From the NCBI RefSeq assembly GCF_012524205.1, contig NZ_JABACI010000005.1:310001-374000 (forward strand): 64,000 bases of DNA, in the 5' to 3' direction. The position numbers were made by a program, and so were the translations under genes. Origin of the DNA: Microbacterium salsuginis. GTDB lineage: Bacteria; Actinomycetota; Actinomycetes; Actinomycetales; Microbacteriaceae. The notes under the pieces are model-generated. The model had not been told where the DNA came from. It did not search any database and worked only from the letters and a program-made list of their open reading frames with translations. Positions within the stretch are counted from its first letter, which is position 1. Every line of letters begins with the position of its first letter. Positions 16,738 to 27,000 of this stretch are shown piece by piece.

Positions 16738-19395
16738 ATGGACCACCCCGACCGCGTCAAGAGCCCGAAACATGGTGCTGACGCCCCGGCAACATCCCGG
16801 GCGTACCGTGACGACATGCGCTCCACCCCTGCCCTCGGCACGCACGTCGTGGTCGTGGGCGCAGGCATGGTCGCGCACCGCTTCGTCGAGAGCCTGCTCA
16901 GCCGGGCGGATGGGCAATGGCGGGTGACCCTCATCGGCGAGGAGGACCGGCACCCCTACGACCGCGTGGGCCTGACGAGCTTCTTCGCCGGCGCCTCGAC
17001 CGACGATCTGACGCTCGATCGCGACGTCCTCGACGATGAGCGTGTGCGGTTCCTCCGCGGCGATGCCGTCGCCCGCATCGACCGAGCGGCTCGGCGCGTC
17101 ACGACCCGCAGCGGCGTGAGCCTGTCGTACGACCGCCTCGTCCTGGCCACAGGCTCGTACGCCGCACGTCTGGCGGTCGACGGGTTCGGGCTCGAGGGCT
17201 GCTTCGTGTACCGCACGCTGGACGATGTCGAGAAGCTCGAGGCGTTCGTGCAACGCCGGTCGGCTGAACTCGGGCGATCGCTCACGGGCACCGTGATCGG
17301 CGGTGGGCTCCTCGGGCTGGAAGCCGCCGGCGCGCTGCAGGGACTCGACGTCGAGTGCACCGTCGTGCAGTCCTCCGATCGGCTCATGTCGGCGCAGCTC
17401 GACCTGGCCGGAGGAAACGCACTGCGCAGGCTGATCGAGTCACGCGGAATCGCGGTCAAGACCGAGACCATCACCACGCGGCTCGACCCCGACCGGTCAG
17501 GGCAGGTGACGGGCCTGGAGTTCCGCGACGGCAGCTACGCGCGCACCGACGTCGTCGTCTTCACGGTCGGCGTGCGCCCGCGCGACGAACTCGCTCGCGC
17601 GGCCGAACTGGATGTTCATCCGCGCGGTGGCGTGCTCATCGACGAGGGGTGCCAGACATCCGATCCGCGCGTGCTCGCGATCGGCGAGGTCGCCAACTAC
17701 GACGGCATGTGCGTCGGCCTCGTGGCGCCCGGATACGCGATGGCAGAAGTCGCCGCCACGCGCCTGCTCGGCGGCGACGCCGCGTTCCCGGGCTACGACC
17801 TGTCGACGAAGCTCAAGCTCTCGGGAGTCGACGTGGCGAGCTTCGGCGACGCGTTCGCCGAGACTCCGGGTGCCCTCGACGTGACCTACGCCGACCCGGT
17901 GGCGGGCGTGTACAAGAAGCTCGTCCTCTCGGACGACGCGAAGACCCTGCTCGGGGGCATCCTCGTCGGCGACGCCTCGGCGTACGGATCGCTGCGACCG
18001 CTCGTCGGCGGCGCGCTCGGCGGCGACCCCGCGGCGTACCTGATGCCCGAGGGCGGCGTCGCAGCGCCGAGCGGCGAGCTCCCCGACGAAGCCCTCGTCT
18101 GCTCCTGCAACAGCGTCACCGCGGGAACGATCCGCCACGCGGTGCATGAGGAGGGCTGCACGGACGTCGCGTCCGTCAAAGCGTGCACGAAGGCCGGCGC
18201 CGCCTGCGGCTCGTGCGTGATGATGGTGAAGAAGATCGTCGGGAGCGAGCTCGCCAAGTCCGGGGCGGCGCTCAGCAACGCGCTCTGCGAGCACTTCGAC
18301 ATGTCGCGCCGCCAGCTGTTCGACGCGGTCCGGGTCTCGGGCCTCTCGACCTTCAGCAGCGTGATCGAGCGCTTCGGCACGGGGCGCGGCTGCGACATCT
18401 GCAAGCCGGCGCTGGCCAGCATCCTCGCGACCCTCGTGGGCAAGCACGTGCTCGATGGTGAGAACGCCACGCTCCAGGACACCAACGACCACGTGATGGC
18501 CAACCTGCAGAAGGACGGCAGCTACTCGGTCGTCCCGCGCATACCGGGCGGCGAGATCACCCCGGAGGGCCTGCTCGTCATCGGTCAGGTGGCGAAGGAC
18601 TTCGGCCTGTACACGAAGATCACCGGCGGCCAGCGCATCGACATGTTCGGGGCGCGCCTGGAACAGCTGCCGGAGATCTGGAAGCAGCTCGTCGACGCCG
18701 GGTTCGAGTCGGGACACGCGTACGGCAAGTCCCTGCGCACGGTGAAGTCGTGTGTCGGATCGACGTGGTGCCGGTACGGGGTGCAGGACTCCGTCGGCAT
18801 GGCGGTCCAGCTCGAGCTGCGCTACCGCGGCCTGCGCTCACCGCACAAGATCAAGCTGGGCGTCTCGGGCTGTGCGCGCGAATGCGCCGAAGCACGAGGA
18901 AAGGACGTCGGCGTCATCGCCACCGAGGCCGGCTGGAACATGTACGTCGGCGGCAACGGCGGCTTCACACCCCGCCACGCGGTGCTGCTCGCCGAGGGGC
19001 TGAGCGACGCCGAGCTCCTCACCGCGATCGACCGGTTCCTGATGTACTACATCTTCACCGCGGACAGGCTTCAGCGAACGGCGCCGTGGTTCGAAGATCT
19101 GGACGGCGGGATCGAGGGTCTCCGCTCAGTCATCTTCGACGACAGCCTGGGCATCTGCGCCGACCTCGACGCCGCCATGGCCGGTCATGTGGACGCCTAC
19201 CAGGACGAGTGGAAGGCGACGCTGGAGGATCCCGAGAAGCTCCGCCGGTTCGCGTCGTTCGTCAATGCGCCGCGGACACCCGATCCTTCTCTCGCCTATA
19301 CCGCGGAGCGCGGACAGCCCCGCCCCGCCACAGAGCAGGAACGTGCGGATGCCGGGGTCCTCATCGCCGGCACGACCCTGGAGGTGCGCAGATGA
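16738..19395 (+). CDS. nirB: Assimilatory nitrite reductase (NADH), large subunit
   Basis: NirB reduces nitrite to ammonium with six electrons from NAD(P)H. The 885-residue protein has an FAD motif VVVVGAGMVAHR (37-48) and an NAD motif IGGGLLGLEAAGAL. A BFD-like [2Fe-2S] domain begins near 453 (LVCSCNSVTAGTIRHAV…KACTKAGAACGSC). A second Cys pair lies in GRGCDICKP, and the siroheme/[4Fe-4S] ligands are CVGSTWC (about 671-677) and GCAREC (about 712-716). The ATG at 16738 has AGGAG at 16728-16732, so I keep the 26-residue N-terminal extension despite a later Met (M27). ATGA overlap with nirD. Confidence 0.96.
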   Translation: MDHPDRVKSPKHGADAPATSRAYRDDMRSTPALGTHVVVVGAGMVAHRFVESLLSRADGQWRVTLIGEEDRHPYDRVGLTSFFAGASTDDLTLDRDVLDDERVRFLRGDAVARIDRAARRVTTRSGVSLSYDRLVLATGSYAARLAVDGFGLEGCFVYRTLDDVEKLEAFVQRRSAELGRSLTGTVIGGGLLGLEAAGALQGLDVECTVVQSSDRLMSAQLDLAGGNALRRLIESRGIAVKTETITTRLDPDRSGQVTGLEFRDGSYARTDVVVFTVGVRPRDELARAAELDVHPRGGVLIDEGCQTSDPRVLAIGEVANYDGMCVGLVAPGYAMAEVAATRLLGGDAAFPGYDLSTKLKLSGVDVASFGDAFAETPGALDVTYADPVAGVYKKLVLSDDAKTLLGGILVGDASAYGSLRPLVGGALGGDPAAYLMPEGGVAAPSGELPDEALVCSCNSVTAGTIRHAVHEEGCTDVASVKACTKAGAACGSCVMMVKKIVGSELAKSGAALSNALCEHFDMSRRQLFDAVRVSGLSTFSSVIERFGTGRGCDICKPALASILATLVGKHVLDGENATLQDTNDHVMANLQKDGSYSVVPRIPGGEITPEGLLVIGQVAKDFGLYTKITGGQRIDMFGARLEQLPEIWKQLVDAGFESGHAYGKSLRTVKSCVGSTWCRYGVQDSVGMAVQLELRYRGLRSPHKIKLGVSGCARECAEARGKDVGVIATEAGWNMYVGGNGGFTPRHAVLLAEGLSDAELLTAIDRFLMYYIFTADRLQRTAPWFEDLDGGIEGLRSVIFDDSLGICADLDAAMAGHVDAYQDEWKATLEDPEKLRRFASFVNAPRTPDPSLAYTAERGQPRPATEQERADAGVLIAGTTLEVRR

Positions 19396-19775
19396 CGCTC
19401 GTCGACCCGCAGACGGACGAGACCGTGACGCCACCCGGCTGGGTCCGGGTCTGCGCGATCGACGATCTCGAGGTCGAGCGAGGGCGCGCTGCCCTCCTCG
19501 GCGGCACGCAGATCGCCCTGTTCCTGCTCGCCAGCGGTCGCGTGCACGCGGTGTCGAACTTCGATCCGTACAGCCGCGCGAACGTGATCTCTCGCGGCAT
19601 CGTCGGAACCAGACAGAATGCCCCGACGGTGGCTTCGCCGATGTTCAAGCAGGTGTTCGATCTGCGCACCGGCGCGTGCCTGGACACGCAAGGGAAGGAG
19701 CCGATCGCGCTCCACGTGTGGCCGGTCGCGGTGGAGGACGGGAACGTCCTGGTGCGATGGGAGGGCGACCGGTGA
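19392..19775 (+). CDS. nirD: Nitrite reductase (NADH), small subunit
   Basis: A 127-residue Rieske-like small subunit that pairs with NirB. It keeps the fold (WVRVCAIDDLEVERGRAAL, FDPYSRANVISRGIVG, SPMFKQVFDLRTGACLD). It lacks the Cys/His iron-sulfur ligands, as is normal for NirD. Start and stop overlap its neighbours (ATGA with nirB, GTGA with cobA), so the four genes nirB-nirD-cobA-hemD are translationally coupled. Confidence 0.96.
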   Translation: MTLVDPQTDETVTPPGWVRVCAIDDLEVERGRAALLGGTQIALFLLASGRVHAVSNFDPYSRANVISRGIVGTRQNAPTVASPMFKQVFDLRTGACLDTQGKEPIALHVWPVAVEDGNVLVRWEGDR

Positions 19776-20548
19776 ACCCGGCGGCGATCGGACGCGTCGA
19801 CCTCGTCGGCGGCGGCCCCGGCCCGATCGACCTCATGACGGTGCGCGCGTGGCGGCTGCTCATGCGTGCGGACGTCGTGGTGATGGATCGGCTCGGGCCG
19901 ACGGATGTGCGGGATCACCTCGATCCCGGCGTCGAGGTGATCGACGTCGGAAAGCTGCCCGGCCACCATCCGGTCCCTCAGGACGAGATCAATGCCATCC
20001 TCGTCGACCGGGCCCGGGCCGGCAGGCGCGTGGTGCGTCTGAAGGGCGGCGACCCCTTCGTCTTCGGCCGCGGCGGCGAGGAGCTGACGGCGTGCGTCGC
20101 CGCGGGCATCCCCGTCGACGTCGTGCCCGGCATCACGAGTGCCGTCGCCGTGCCGGAGGCGGCAGGGATTCCCGTGACGCACCGGGGTGTGGCATCCGCG
20201 GTCCACATCGTCAACGGCCAGTCCGAGATGACCCCGGCCACCCTCGCGGCCCTGCGCGACGACGCGGTCACCTCGGTCATCCTCATGGGCGTCGGCGCCC
20301 TGCCTCGCCTGGTCTCGGACGCCCTGCGTGCGGGCGTCCCCGCGGACCGCCCCATCGCGATCGTCGAGCGCGGGCACCACACCGACCAGCGCACCACGCG
20401 CACGACCCTCGGCGCCGTGGTGCTCGAGGCCGGTCGCATCGGCGTGCGCAACCCCGCCGTCATCGTCGTGGGCGAGGTGGCACGCGCCGGAATGCTCGTT
20501 CCCGACCTGCTCGCCGCCGGTTCGAGGTCAGGTGGCACATCGCTGTGA
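19772..20548 (+). CDS. cobA: Uroporphyrinogen-III C-methyltransferase (SUMT)
   Basis: SUMT methylates uroporphyrinogen III twice with SAM to give precorrin-2, the precursor of siroheme that NirB needs. The 258-residue protein shows the family motifs VDLVGGGPGPIDLMTVRAW, VVRLKGGDPFVFGRGGEE and VVPGITSAVAVPEAAGIPVTHRG. It lacks the CysG-type dehydrogenase/ferrochelatase domain, so siroheme must be finished by another enzyme. The GTG start overlaps nirD's stop, and its own stop overlaps the next GTG. Confidence 0.95.
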   Translation: MNPAAIGRVDLVGGGPGPIDLMTVRAWRLLMRADVVVMDRLGPTDVRDHLDPGVEVIDVGKLPGHHPVPQDEINAILVDRARAGRRVVRLKGGDPFVFGRGGEELTACVAAGIPVDVVPGITSAVAVPEAAGIPVTHRGVASAVHIVNGQSEMTPATLAALRDDAVTSVILMGVGALPRLVSDALRAGVPADRPIAIVERGHHTDQRTTRTTLGAVVLEAGRIGVRNPAVIVVGEVARAGMLVPDLLAAGSRSGGTSL

Positions 20549-21717
20549 ACGCTCCACCCGGTACGGCGTCGCCGGATCCGCCCCGTCCCGTCCTTTCGGC
20601 CGCGCTCGACGGCTGCGCCATCGTGATCGCCGTCGATCGGCGCTCGCTCGAACTCGCCGCCGCGCTCGAACGGCACGGCGCGCAGGTGCGTCACGCGCCG
20701 GCGCTGACGATCATCCCCCACATCGACGACGAATCGCTCATCGCGGCGACCCGCGCGCTCATCGCGCGTCCGCCGGACGTCGTCGTGGCCACCACCGGCG
20801 TCGGCTTCCGCGGCTGGATGGAGGCCGCCGACGAGGCCGGGCTCCTGGATGCCCTGCACGCGGCGCTCTCCGGGGCGCAGATCGTCGCCCGCGGACCCAA
20901 GGCGCGGGGGGCCATCCAGCAGGCAGGGCTGACGGCCGACTGGGTCGCCGAATCCGAGACCTCGACCGAGCTCGGCGAGTACCTGCTCGCGGAAGGCGTC
21001 GCGGGTCGCCGCGTGGCGGTGCAGCACCACGGCTCCGGGGCCGACGGCCTCGATGACCTGTTCGAGCGCCACGGTGCAGATGTGGTCAGTCTCACGGTGT
21101 ATCGATGGGGCCCGCCCCCGGATGCCGCCGCCGTGTCGCGCTCCGTGGTGGCGTGTGCGCAGGGGGAGGTCGACGCCGTGCTCTTCACCTCCGCCCCCGG
21201 CGCCGCCGAATGGCTCGCAGCAGCGGCGCGCGAAGGCGTCCAGGATGCCGTCGTCGATCTGGCCGGACGCGGCCGCCTGCTCATGGCCGCCGTGGGGCCG
21301 ATCACGGCGGGACCGCTCCGGGATGTCGGCATCGACCCGCTCGTCGCCGAGCGCGGACGCCTCGGCTCGCTCGTGCGCGCGGTGGTGACGCACTTCGGCG
21401 GCGGGCACGTGGCGTCCCTCCCCACCGTCGCAGGACGCCTCGAACTGCGCAGCAGCGGCATCGTCCTGGACGGGCGGCACGTGCCGCTCTCGCGCACGGG
21501 AACCGAGATCTTCGCTGCGCTGTTCGACGCCGGCGGCGGCGTGGTGTCGCGTCAGCGGCTGCAGAGCGCGCTCCCGCGTTCGGGCGAGAACACCCATGCG
21601 GTGGAGATGGCCGTCGCCCGCCTCCGCGAAGCGCTGGGGGTGCCCGACCTGATCAAGACGGTCGTCAAGCGCGGCTACCGGCTCAATGTGCTCGATCCCG
21701 CCGAGGCATCCGCGTGA
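20545..21717 (+). CDS. Uroporphyrinogen-III synthase fused to a winged-helix DNA-binding domain
   Basis: The 390-residue protein has a HemD domain (about 18-270: two-lobed, with VVATTGVGFRGWMEAA, ARGPKARGAIQQAG and VDAVLFTSAPGAAEWLAAA). After a linker comes a C-terminal OmpR-type winged helix (about 292-382: PLSRTGTEIFAALFDAGGGVVSRQRLQ … VEMAVARLREALG … KTVVKRGYRLNV). HemD alone makes uroporphyrinogen III. With the helix it may act as a regulator that senses a tetrapyrrole. A similar fusion, Rv0260c, lies near narK3 in M. tuberculosis. It is last in the nir operon, convergent with trmD, with only 3 bp between the stops. Confidence 0.9.
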   Translation: MNAPPGTASPDPPRPVLSAALDGCAIVIAVDRRSLELAAALERHGAQVRHAPALTIIPHIDDESLIAATRALIARPPDVVVATTGVGFRGWMEAADEAGLLDALHAALSGAQIVARGPKARGAIQQAGLTADWVAESETSTELGEYLLAEGVAGRRVAVQHHGSGADGLDDLFERHGADVVSLTVYRWGPPPDAAAVSRSVVACAQGEVDAVLFTSAPGAAEWLAAAAREGVQDAVVDLAGRGRLLMAAVGPITAGPLRDVGIDPLVAERGRLGSLVRAVVTHFGGGHVASLPTVAGRLELRSSGIVLDGRHVPLSRTGTEIFAALFDAGGGVVSRQRLQSALPRSGENTHAVEMAVARLREALGVPDLIKTVVKRGYRLNVLDPAEASA

Positions 21718-21720
21718 GGA

Positions 21721-22404
21721 TCAGCCCTCGGCCAGCAGGTCAGGGCGGTGCGCACGCGTGCGGGCCAGGCTCTGCTCGTGTCGCCACGCAGCGATCGCCC
21801 CGTGGTTGCCGCTGAGCAGGATCGGAGGCACGTCCAGTCCGCGCCATTGCGCGGGCTTGGTGTAGCTCGGGTACTCCAGCAGGCCGAGCTCGTGCGATTC
21901 CTCCACGAGGCTCTCGGGGTTGCCCACGACGCCGGGGATCAGGCGCGACACCGCTTCGATGACGGCCATCGCCGCCACCTCTCCCCCGTTGAGCACATAG
22001 TCGCCGAGGCTCACGAGCCGGACCCGCCCCCGGGCGGCGTAGTGGTCGACGACCCTCTGGTCGATGCCCTCGTAACGACCGCACGCGAACACGAGATGCT
22101 TCTCTTCGGCCAGCTCGCGTGCCATGGACTGCGAGAAGACCTCGCCGGCGGGCGACGGGACGAGCAGCACGGCATCCTCGCTGAGCACCGCGTCCAGGGC
22201 TTCGCCCCACGGCTCGGGCTTCATGACCATGCCCGCGCCGCCGCCGTACGGCGTGTCGTCGACCGTGCGGTGACGATCGTGGGTCCACTCCCGCAGATCG
22301 TGCACGTGCATGTCGAGAATTCCGCGGTCACGAGCCTTGCCGATGAGCGAGACGCCCAGCACGTCGAAGAACGTCGGGAAGATCGTGACGATGTCGACGC
22401 GCAT
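21721..22404 (-). CDS. trmD: tRNA (guanine-N1-)-methyltransferase
   Basis: TrmD makes m1G37 in tRNAs reading CNN codons and prevents frameshifting. The 227-residue SPOUT protein starts [16 protein letters not shown]. It shows the trefoil-knot motifs [56 protein letters not shown] and the linker [19 protein letters not shown] box at 22414-22419 lies 9 nt before the ATG and no Shine-Dalgarno is visible, so the leader is very short. Normally trmD follows rimM; here it lies alone between hemD and narK, inside the nitrate genes, and so carries its own promoter. Confidence 0.97.
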   Translation of the reverse strand: MRVDIVTIFPTFFDVLGVSLIGKARDRGILDMHVHDLREWTHDRHRTVDDTPYGGGAGMVMKPEPWGEALDAVLSEDAVLLVPSPAGEVFSQSMARELAEEKHLVFACGRYEGIDQRVVDHYAARGRVRLVSLGDYVLNGGEVAAMAVIEAVSRLIPGVVGNPESLVEESHELGLLEYPSYTKPAQWRGLDVPPILLSGNHGAIAAWRHEQSLARTRAHRPDLLAEG

Positions 22405-22503
22405 GCCATCGACATTACAACCGCCGGGTCGCGGCATCCGTCGTCGTGTTTCCGACGTGTGTCGGGGTGTCAACCGCGCCGCGCCGTCATCCGTGATGGA
22501 GAA

Positions 22504-22558
22504 GTGACCGAGAAGTAACCGGACCCGGCATCGGCCCGAAACACCCCCTTCATAGCGT
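22504..22558 (+). promoter_or_regulatory. narK promoter with GlnR-like element
   Basis: GTGAC (22504-22508), GTAAC (22515-22519, 11 nt after the first) and GAAAC (22538-22542, 23 nt further) are followed by TAGCGT (22553-22558). From GTAAC on, the layout is identical to nirB. GAGGAGG at 22577-22583 provides a strong ribosome binding site for narK. Confidence 0.62.
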
Positions 22559-22587
22559 GAAGTCATACTCACCAACGAGGAGGCGTC

Positions 22588-24021
22588 ATGACCACGACCG
22601 TCACTCCGTCCACGACGGATGCTCCGCCCCGCACCACCGCCACCGGCACCGGCACCGGCGTCGTCGAGCTCACACGCCGCCCGGGTCGCTGGATCGACGG
22701 GTGGAACCCCGAGGACTCCGCATTCTGGAAGGCGGAGGGCCGCGCGATCGCGCGCCGGAACCTGGGGTGGTCGATCTTCGCCGAGTTCCTCGGTTTCATC
22801 ATCTGGCAGCTGTGGAGCATCGTCGTGGTGATGCTGCCCGCCGCCGGTTTCCAGCTGACCAGCTCCGAGGCGTTCTGGCTCATCTCGTTGCCGAGCCTCG
22901 TGGGGGCCACGCTGCGCTTCCCGTACACGTTCATGGTCGCCGTCTTCGGCGGCCGCAATTGGACCATCGTCTCGGCCGGTCTGCTGCTCATCCCGGCGGT
23001 GCTGCTCGGGATCGTGGTGTCCAACCCTGAGACTCCCTTCGGCGTGCTCCTGCTGGTCGCGGCCCTCGGCGGAGTGGGCGGCGGCAACTTCGCCAGCTCG
23101 ATGGCCAACATCACCTACTTCTTCCCGCAGAGGGAGAAGGGCTGGGCGCTCGGGCTCAACGCCGCCGGCGGCAACCTCGGCACGTCGGTCGCCCAGTTCG
23201 CGGTCCCCATCGCGGTGACCGTCGGCGCGGCCGCGACCCTGAACATCGCGCTGGCCGGATGGATGTGGATCCCCCTCATCCTGGTCGCGATGTGGGGCGC
23301 GTGGCGGTACATGGACAACCTGTCCTCGGCCAAGGCCGACTTCGCCGGCTCGGCAGCGGCGCTGCGCGAACCCCATCTGTGGCTCATGGCACTGCTGTAC
23401 ATCGGCACGTTCGGCTCCTTCATCGGCTTCGCGAGCGTCTTCCCCAAGCTGATCGCCGACCAGTTCCCCGACTTCTCCACATTCCAGGTCGGACAGGCGG
23501 CGATCTCGCTGGCGTTCCTCGGTGCGCTCATCGGCTCGCTCGCCCGGCCCTACGGCGGACGGCTCGCGGACCGCTTCGGCGGCGCCCGGGTCACCGTCGG
23601 CGCATTCGCGGTCATGGCCCTCGGTGCACTCGGGCTCATCTGGACTCTGCCGCTGCAGAGCTTCTGGGTCTTCCTCGCATGCTTCCTCGTCCTGTTCGCT
23701 GCGACCGGGATGGGCAACGGCTCGACGTACCGCATGATCCCGAGCATCTTCGCCGCCCGGGGCATCGCGAAGGGCATCGTGCCGGGCACCCCGGAAGCGC
23801 TCGGAGTGCAGCGCAAAGCAGCCGCCGCGCTCGGTCTGATCTCGGCGATCGGCGCCTACGGCGGCTTCCTCATCCCTCAGGTGCTGAACGCATCCCAGCT
23901 GGCGACCGGAGGCTACAGCGCGGCCTTCATCGGGTTCATCGCGGGCTACATCGCCCTGCTGGTGATGACCGTGCTGGTCTATGTGATCCCGCGTGCCTCA
24001 CTTGCGAAGCAGCGCATCTGA
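22588..24021 (+). CDS. narK: Nitrate/nitrite transporter, NarK family (MFS)
   Basis: Imports nitrate across the cytoplasmic membrane, possibly exchanging nitrite. The 477-residue protein has 12 predicted transmembrane helices after a 55-residue cytoplasmic N-terminus. Both nitrate-signature loops of the NNP family are present: [25 protein letters not shown] and [19 protein letters not shown]. It starts at an ATG with a near-perfect GAGGAGG. It is divergent from trmD and convergent with the nitrate reductase gene across a bidirectional terminator. Confidence 0.95.
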   Translation: MTTTVTPSTTDAPPRTTATGTGTGVVELTRRPGRWIDGWNPEDSAFWKAEGRAIARRNLGWSIFAEFLGFIIWQLWSIVVVMLPAAGFQLTSSEAFWLISLPSLVGATLRFPYTFMVAVFGGRNWTIVSAGLLLIPAVLLGIVVSNPETPFGVLLLVAALGGVGGGNFASSMANITYFFPQREKGWALGLNAAGGNLGTSVAQFAVPIAVTVGAAATLNIALAGWMWIPLILVAMWGAWRYMDNLSSAKADFAGSAAALREPHLWLMALLYIGTFGSFIGFASVFPKLIADQFPDFSTFQVGQAAISLAFLGALIGSLARPYGGRLADRFGGARVTVGAFAVMALGALGLIWTLPLQSFWVFLACFLVLFAATGMGNGSTYRMIPSIFAARGIAKGIVPGTPEALGVQRKAAAALGLISAIGAYGGFLIPQVLNASQLATGGYSAAFIGFIAGYIALLVMTVLVYVIPRASLAKQRI

Positions 24022-24040
24022 CCGGAGCGGGACGACGAGA

Positions 24041-24073
24041 AGAGCGGATGCCTCGGTTCGAGGCATCCGCTCT
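24041..24073. terminator. Bidirectional terminator between narK and nitrate reductase
   Basis: A perfect 15-bp stem (24041-24055 with 24059-24073, loop GTT) lies 19 nt after the narK stop and 13 nt beyond the reductase stop. T-rich sequence follows on the plus side (TCTCTG) and TCTCGTCG on the minus side. Confidence 0.85.
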
Positions 24074-24086
24074 TCTCTGCGCGCAT

Positions 24087-27000
24087 TCAGTAGACGTCGC
24101 GGGCGTAGCGGCCTTCGGCGGCGAGCCGCTGCTTGTACTCCAGGGCGTCGTCCTCCGAGAGCCCGCCGTGCTGCTGGGCGATCGTGACGAGCGTCGCGTC
24201 GACGTCTCGCGCCATGCGCGCCGCATCGCCGCACACGTACACGTGCGCGCCCTCCTCGATCCAGCGCCACACCTGAGCCCCGTGCTCGATCATGCGGTCC
24301 TGCACGTAGACCTTCTGCCGCTGGTCTCGCGAGAAGGCGAGGTCGAGGCGGGTGAGGAATCCGTCCTCGCGCATCTCGAGCAGCTCGTCACGGTAGTAGA
24401 AGTCGCTCTCCTCGTGCTGCTCGCCGAAGAAGAGCCAGTTGCGGCCGGTGTGGCCGTCGGCGCGGCGATCGTGCAGGAATCCGCGGAACGGCGCGATGCC
24501 GGTGCCCGGGCCGATCACGATCATCGGCGCGTCCGGCGACGTCGGCGGCCGGAAGCCCGGGGTCCGTTGCAGGTACACGGGGGCGGACGCCCCCACGCCG
24601 CCGGCGAGGAACGTCGAGCAGACACCGCCGCGTGCGCGGCCCGCCTCCGTCTCGAAGCGCACCACCGACACGGTGAGCTCGACGCTGTCGGGATCGGTCT
24701 TGGGGCTCGACGAGATCGAGTACTGGCGAGGCTGGAGCCGCTTGAGCACCCCCACCCACTCCGCGGCGGTGGCCTGCACAGGATGGTCGCGCACGAGGTC
24801 GACGGCCTGCTGGCTCCACAGGAACTGCTCGAGCCGCCCCTTGTTCTCGCGACGCAGGAGTGCCGCGAGCGTGGTGTCGTCGCTGCGCTCCGCGATGAAG
24901 CGGACGAGTTCGGGCGGAGTCTTCGTGATGTCGAGTCGCGTGCGCAGCGTCTCGCCGAACGTGCGCTCCTCGCCGTCGATCTCGATGATGGTCGTCGCGG
25001 CGATGCCGGTGGCCTCGAGCCACTCCGCCACGACGCCCGGGCTGTTCGAGCACACCACTCCGAGGGAGTCGCCGGCCTCGTACGTCGCCCCCGAGTCCGA
25101 CAGGTCGAACGCGAACCGGCGCACCTCCTTGTTCGACCCCGGGCCGCTGAGCAGCTCGTCGCGCACGAGCGTCGCGCGCACCGGGTTGGATCGCGTGAAC
25201 AGGCGCCGCATCGGTGCGACCGCAACGGATGCCGGCGCCGCGGCGGCGTCTGGAGAGGGAGCGGGGACCGTCCCCGCCACGAGCAGCTCCACGACCTGCG
25301 CGAGCCACGCAGCCCCGGGCTGCTCGGAGTCGGGCTCGAGCTCGACGCGCTCCAGCAGGGCCGTCGCGCCGAGCTCGCCGAGGCGGTCGTCGATCCGTCT
25401 GCCGTGACCGCAGAAGTCGTCGTAGTTGGAGTCTCCCATCGCGAGCACGGCATACTCCAGCCCGCTGAGTGCCGGGGCGCCGTCGGCGCTCAGCTCGCGC
25501 CACAGGGCCGCGCCGTTGTCAGGAGGCCCGCCGTCCCCGAAGGTCGAGGTGATGACGAGCAGGCGCCGTACCGCCGCGAGCTCGGCGGCTCTGACCTCCG
25601 ACATGCTGCGGGTGCGCGCGGGGATGCCGCGGGCGGCGAGCGCGCCGGCCGCACTCGCCGCGAACTCCTCCGCGGTGCCGGTCTGCGATCCCCACAGCAC
25701 GAGGACCTCGTCGGCCGGGGTCGAGGCGGCCGCGCCGGAGCCGATCGTGGTCCGTGAATACGCGCCGGCGAGGACGCCGTCGAACCAGGCTCTGGCGAGC
25801 CTTCCGAGCGGCGATTCCGCCGGCAGGACGGGCACCTCACCCGGCGCGAGCGTGCGCGACCGCAGCGTCGTGAGGAACCCGGCGATGTACGCGCTCTCGC
25901 TGTCGGAGAGTGTCGGCACCATGCCGAGGCCCACTCCGGCGCGCGCCAGCGCCTCCTCGGCGGCCGTGACATCGTGCGGCGAGGCCTCTTCGCCCGCCGG
26001 CGCGGCTGTCGGCCCGACACGCCGCAGCGTCACGGCCGCGAACTTGAGCTCCGGCTGCGCGGAATCCGCGTCGACGGCGTCGCTGGTCACGGCGTTGACG
26101 GTGACGTACTCGCCGTGCTCGTCGTTCCAGTGGAAGGGGGCGAAGAGGTCTCCCCGGCGCACGCGCTCGCTCACGACCGCGGGGACGACGAACCGGCCAC
26201 GTCGCGACGACACCTCGATCAGGTCGCCCTCGGTGATCCCCTGTGCGCGCGCGTCGTCGGGATGCAGCTCGACGAACGGTCCCGGGTTGAGTTTCGTGAG
26301 CTTCGCGATCTTGCCGGTCTTGGTCATGGTGTGCCACTGGTGCGGGAGCCGCCCCGTGTTCAGCACCCACGGGAAGTCGTCGTCGGGCATCTCGGCGGGG
26401 TCCATGTGCGGGCGCGCCAGGAACTGCGCCCGTCGCGACGGGGTGGCGAACGCGAGGCCGGGAACGGAGCCGTCGGCCTCGACGCGCAGGGTCTGACTCA
26501 CGCCGTCGTTGAGATAGCGGACCGGATGTCTCGTGGCATCGTCGTCCGGCGGCGCCGGCCACTGCACCGGCGTCTGACGCAGTCGCTCGTACGTGACCCC
26601 GCGCACGTCCCACCCGGTCTGCGGGTTCCAGAAGCGGCGGATCTCGTCGAAGACCTCCTCGCTCGAGGCGAAGTCGAAACCCTCCGAGTACCCCATCGCA
26701 CGCGCGACCCGGCAGATCAGCAGCCAGTCCGGCTGTGCGTCGCCCGGCGCCGGCACCACGTCCTGCACGAGGGTCATGGTGCGGTCGCTGCTGACGGTGA
26801 CGCCGTCCGACTCCACCCACAGCGTCGCCGGCAGCAGGATGTCGGCATAGGCGTTCGTCGCGGTCTCGGTGTAGACGTCCTGCGCGATGACGAGTTCCGC
26901 CGACTCCAGCGCCTCGATGACGGTCCTGCGGTTCGCCACGGACGCGACGGGATTGGTGCAGATGATCCAGGCGGCCTTGATGTCACCCGCGGCCATCCGC

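Noticed and set aside
16816-16818. Internal ATG (M27) as the nirB start
   Set aside because: It has no ribosome binding site, whereas the ATG at 16738 has AGGAG with 5-nt spacing.
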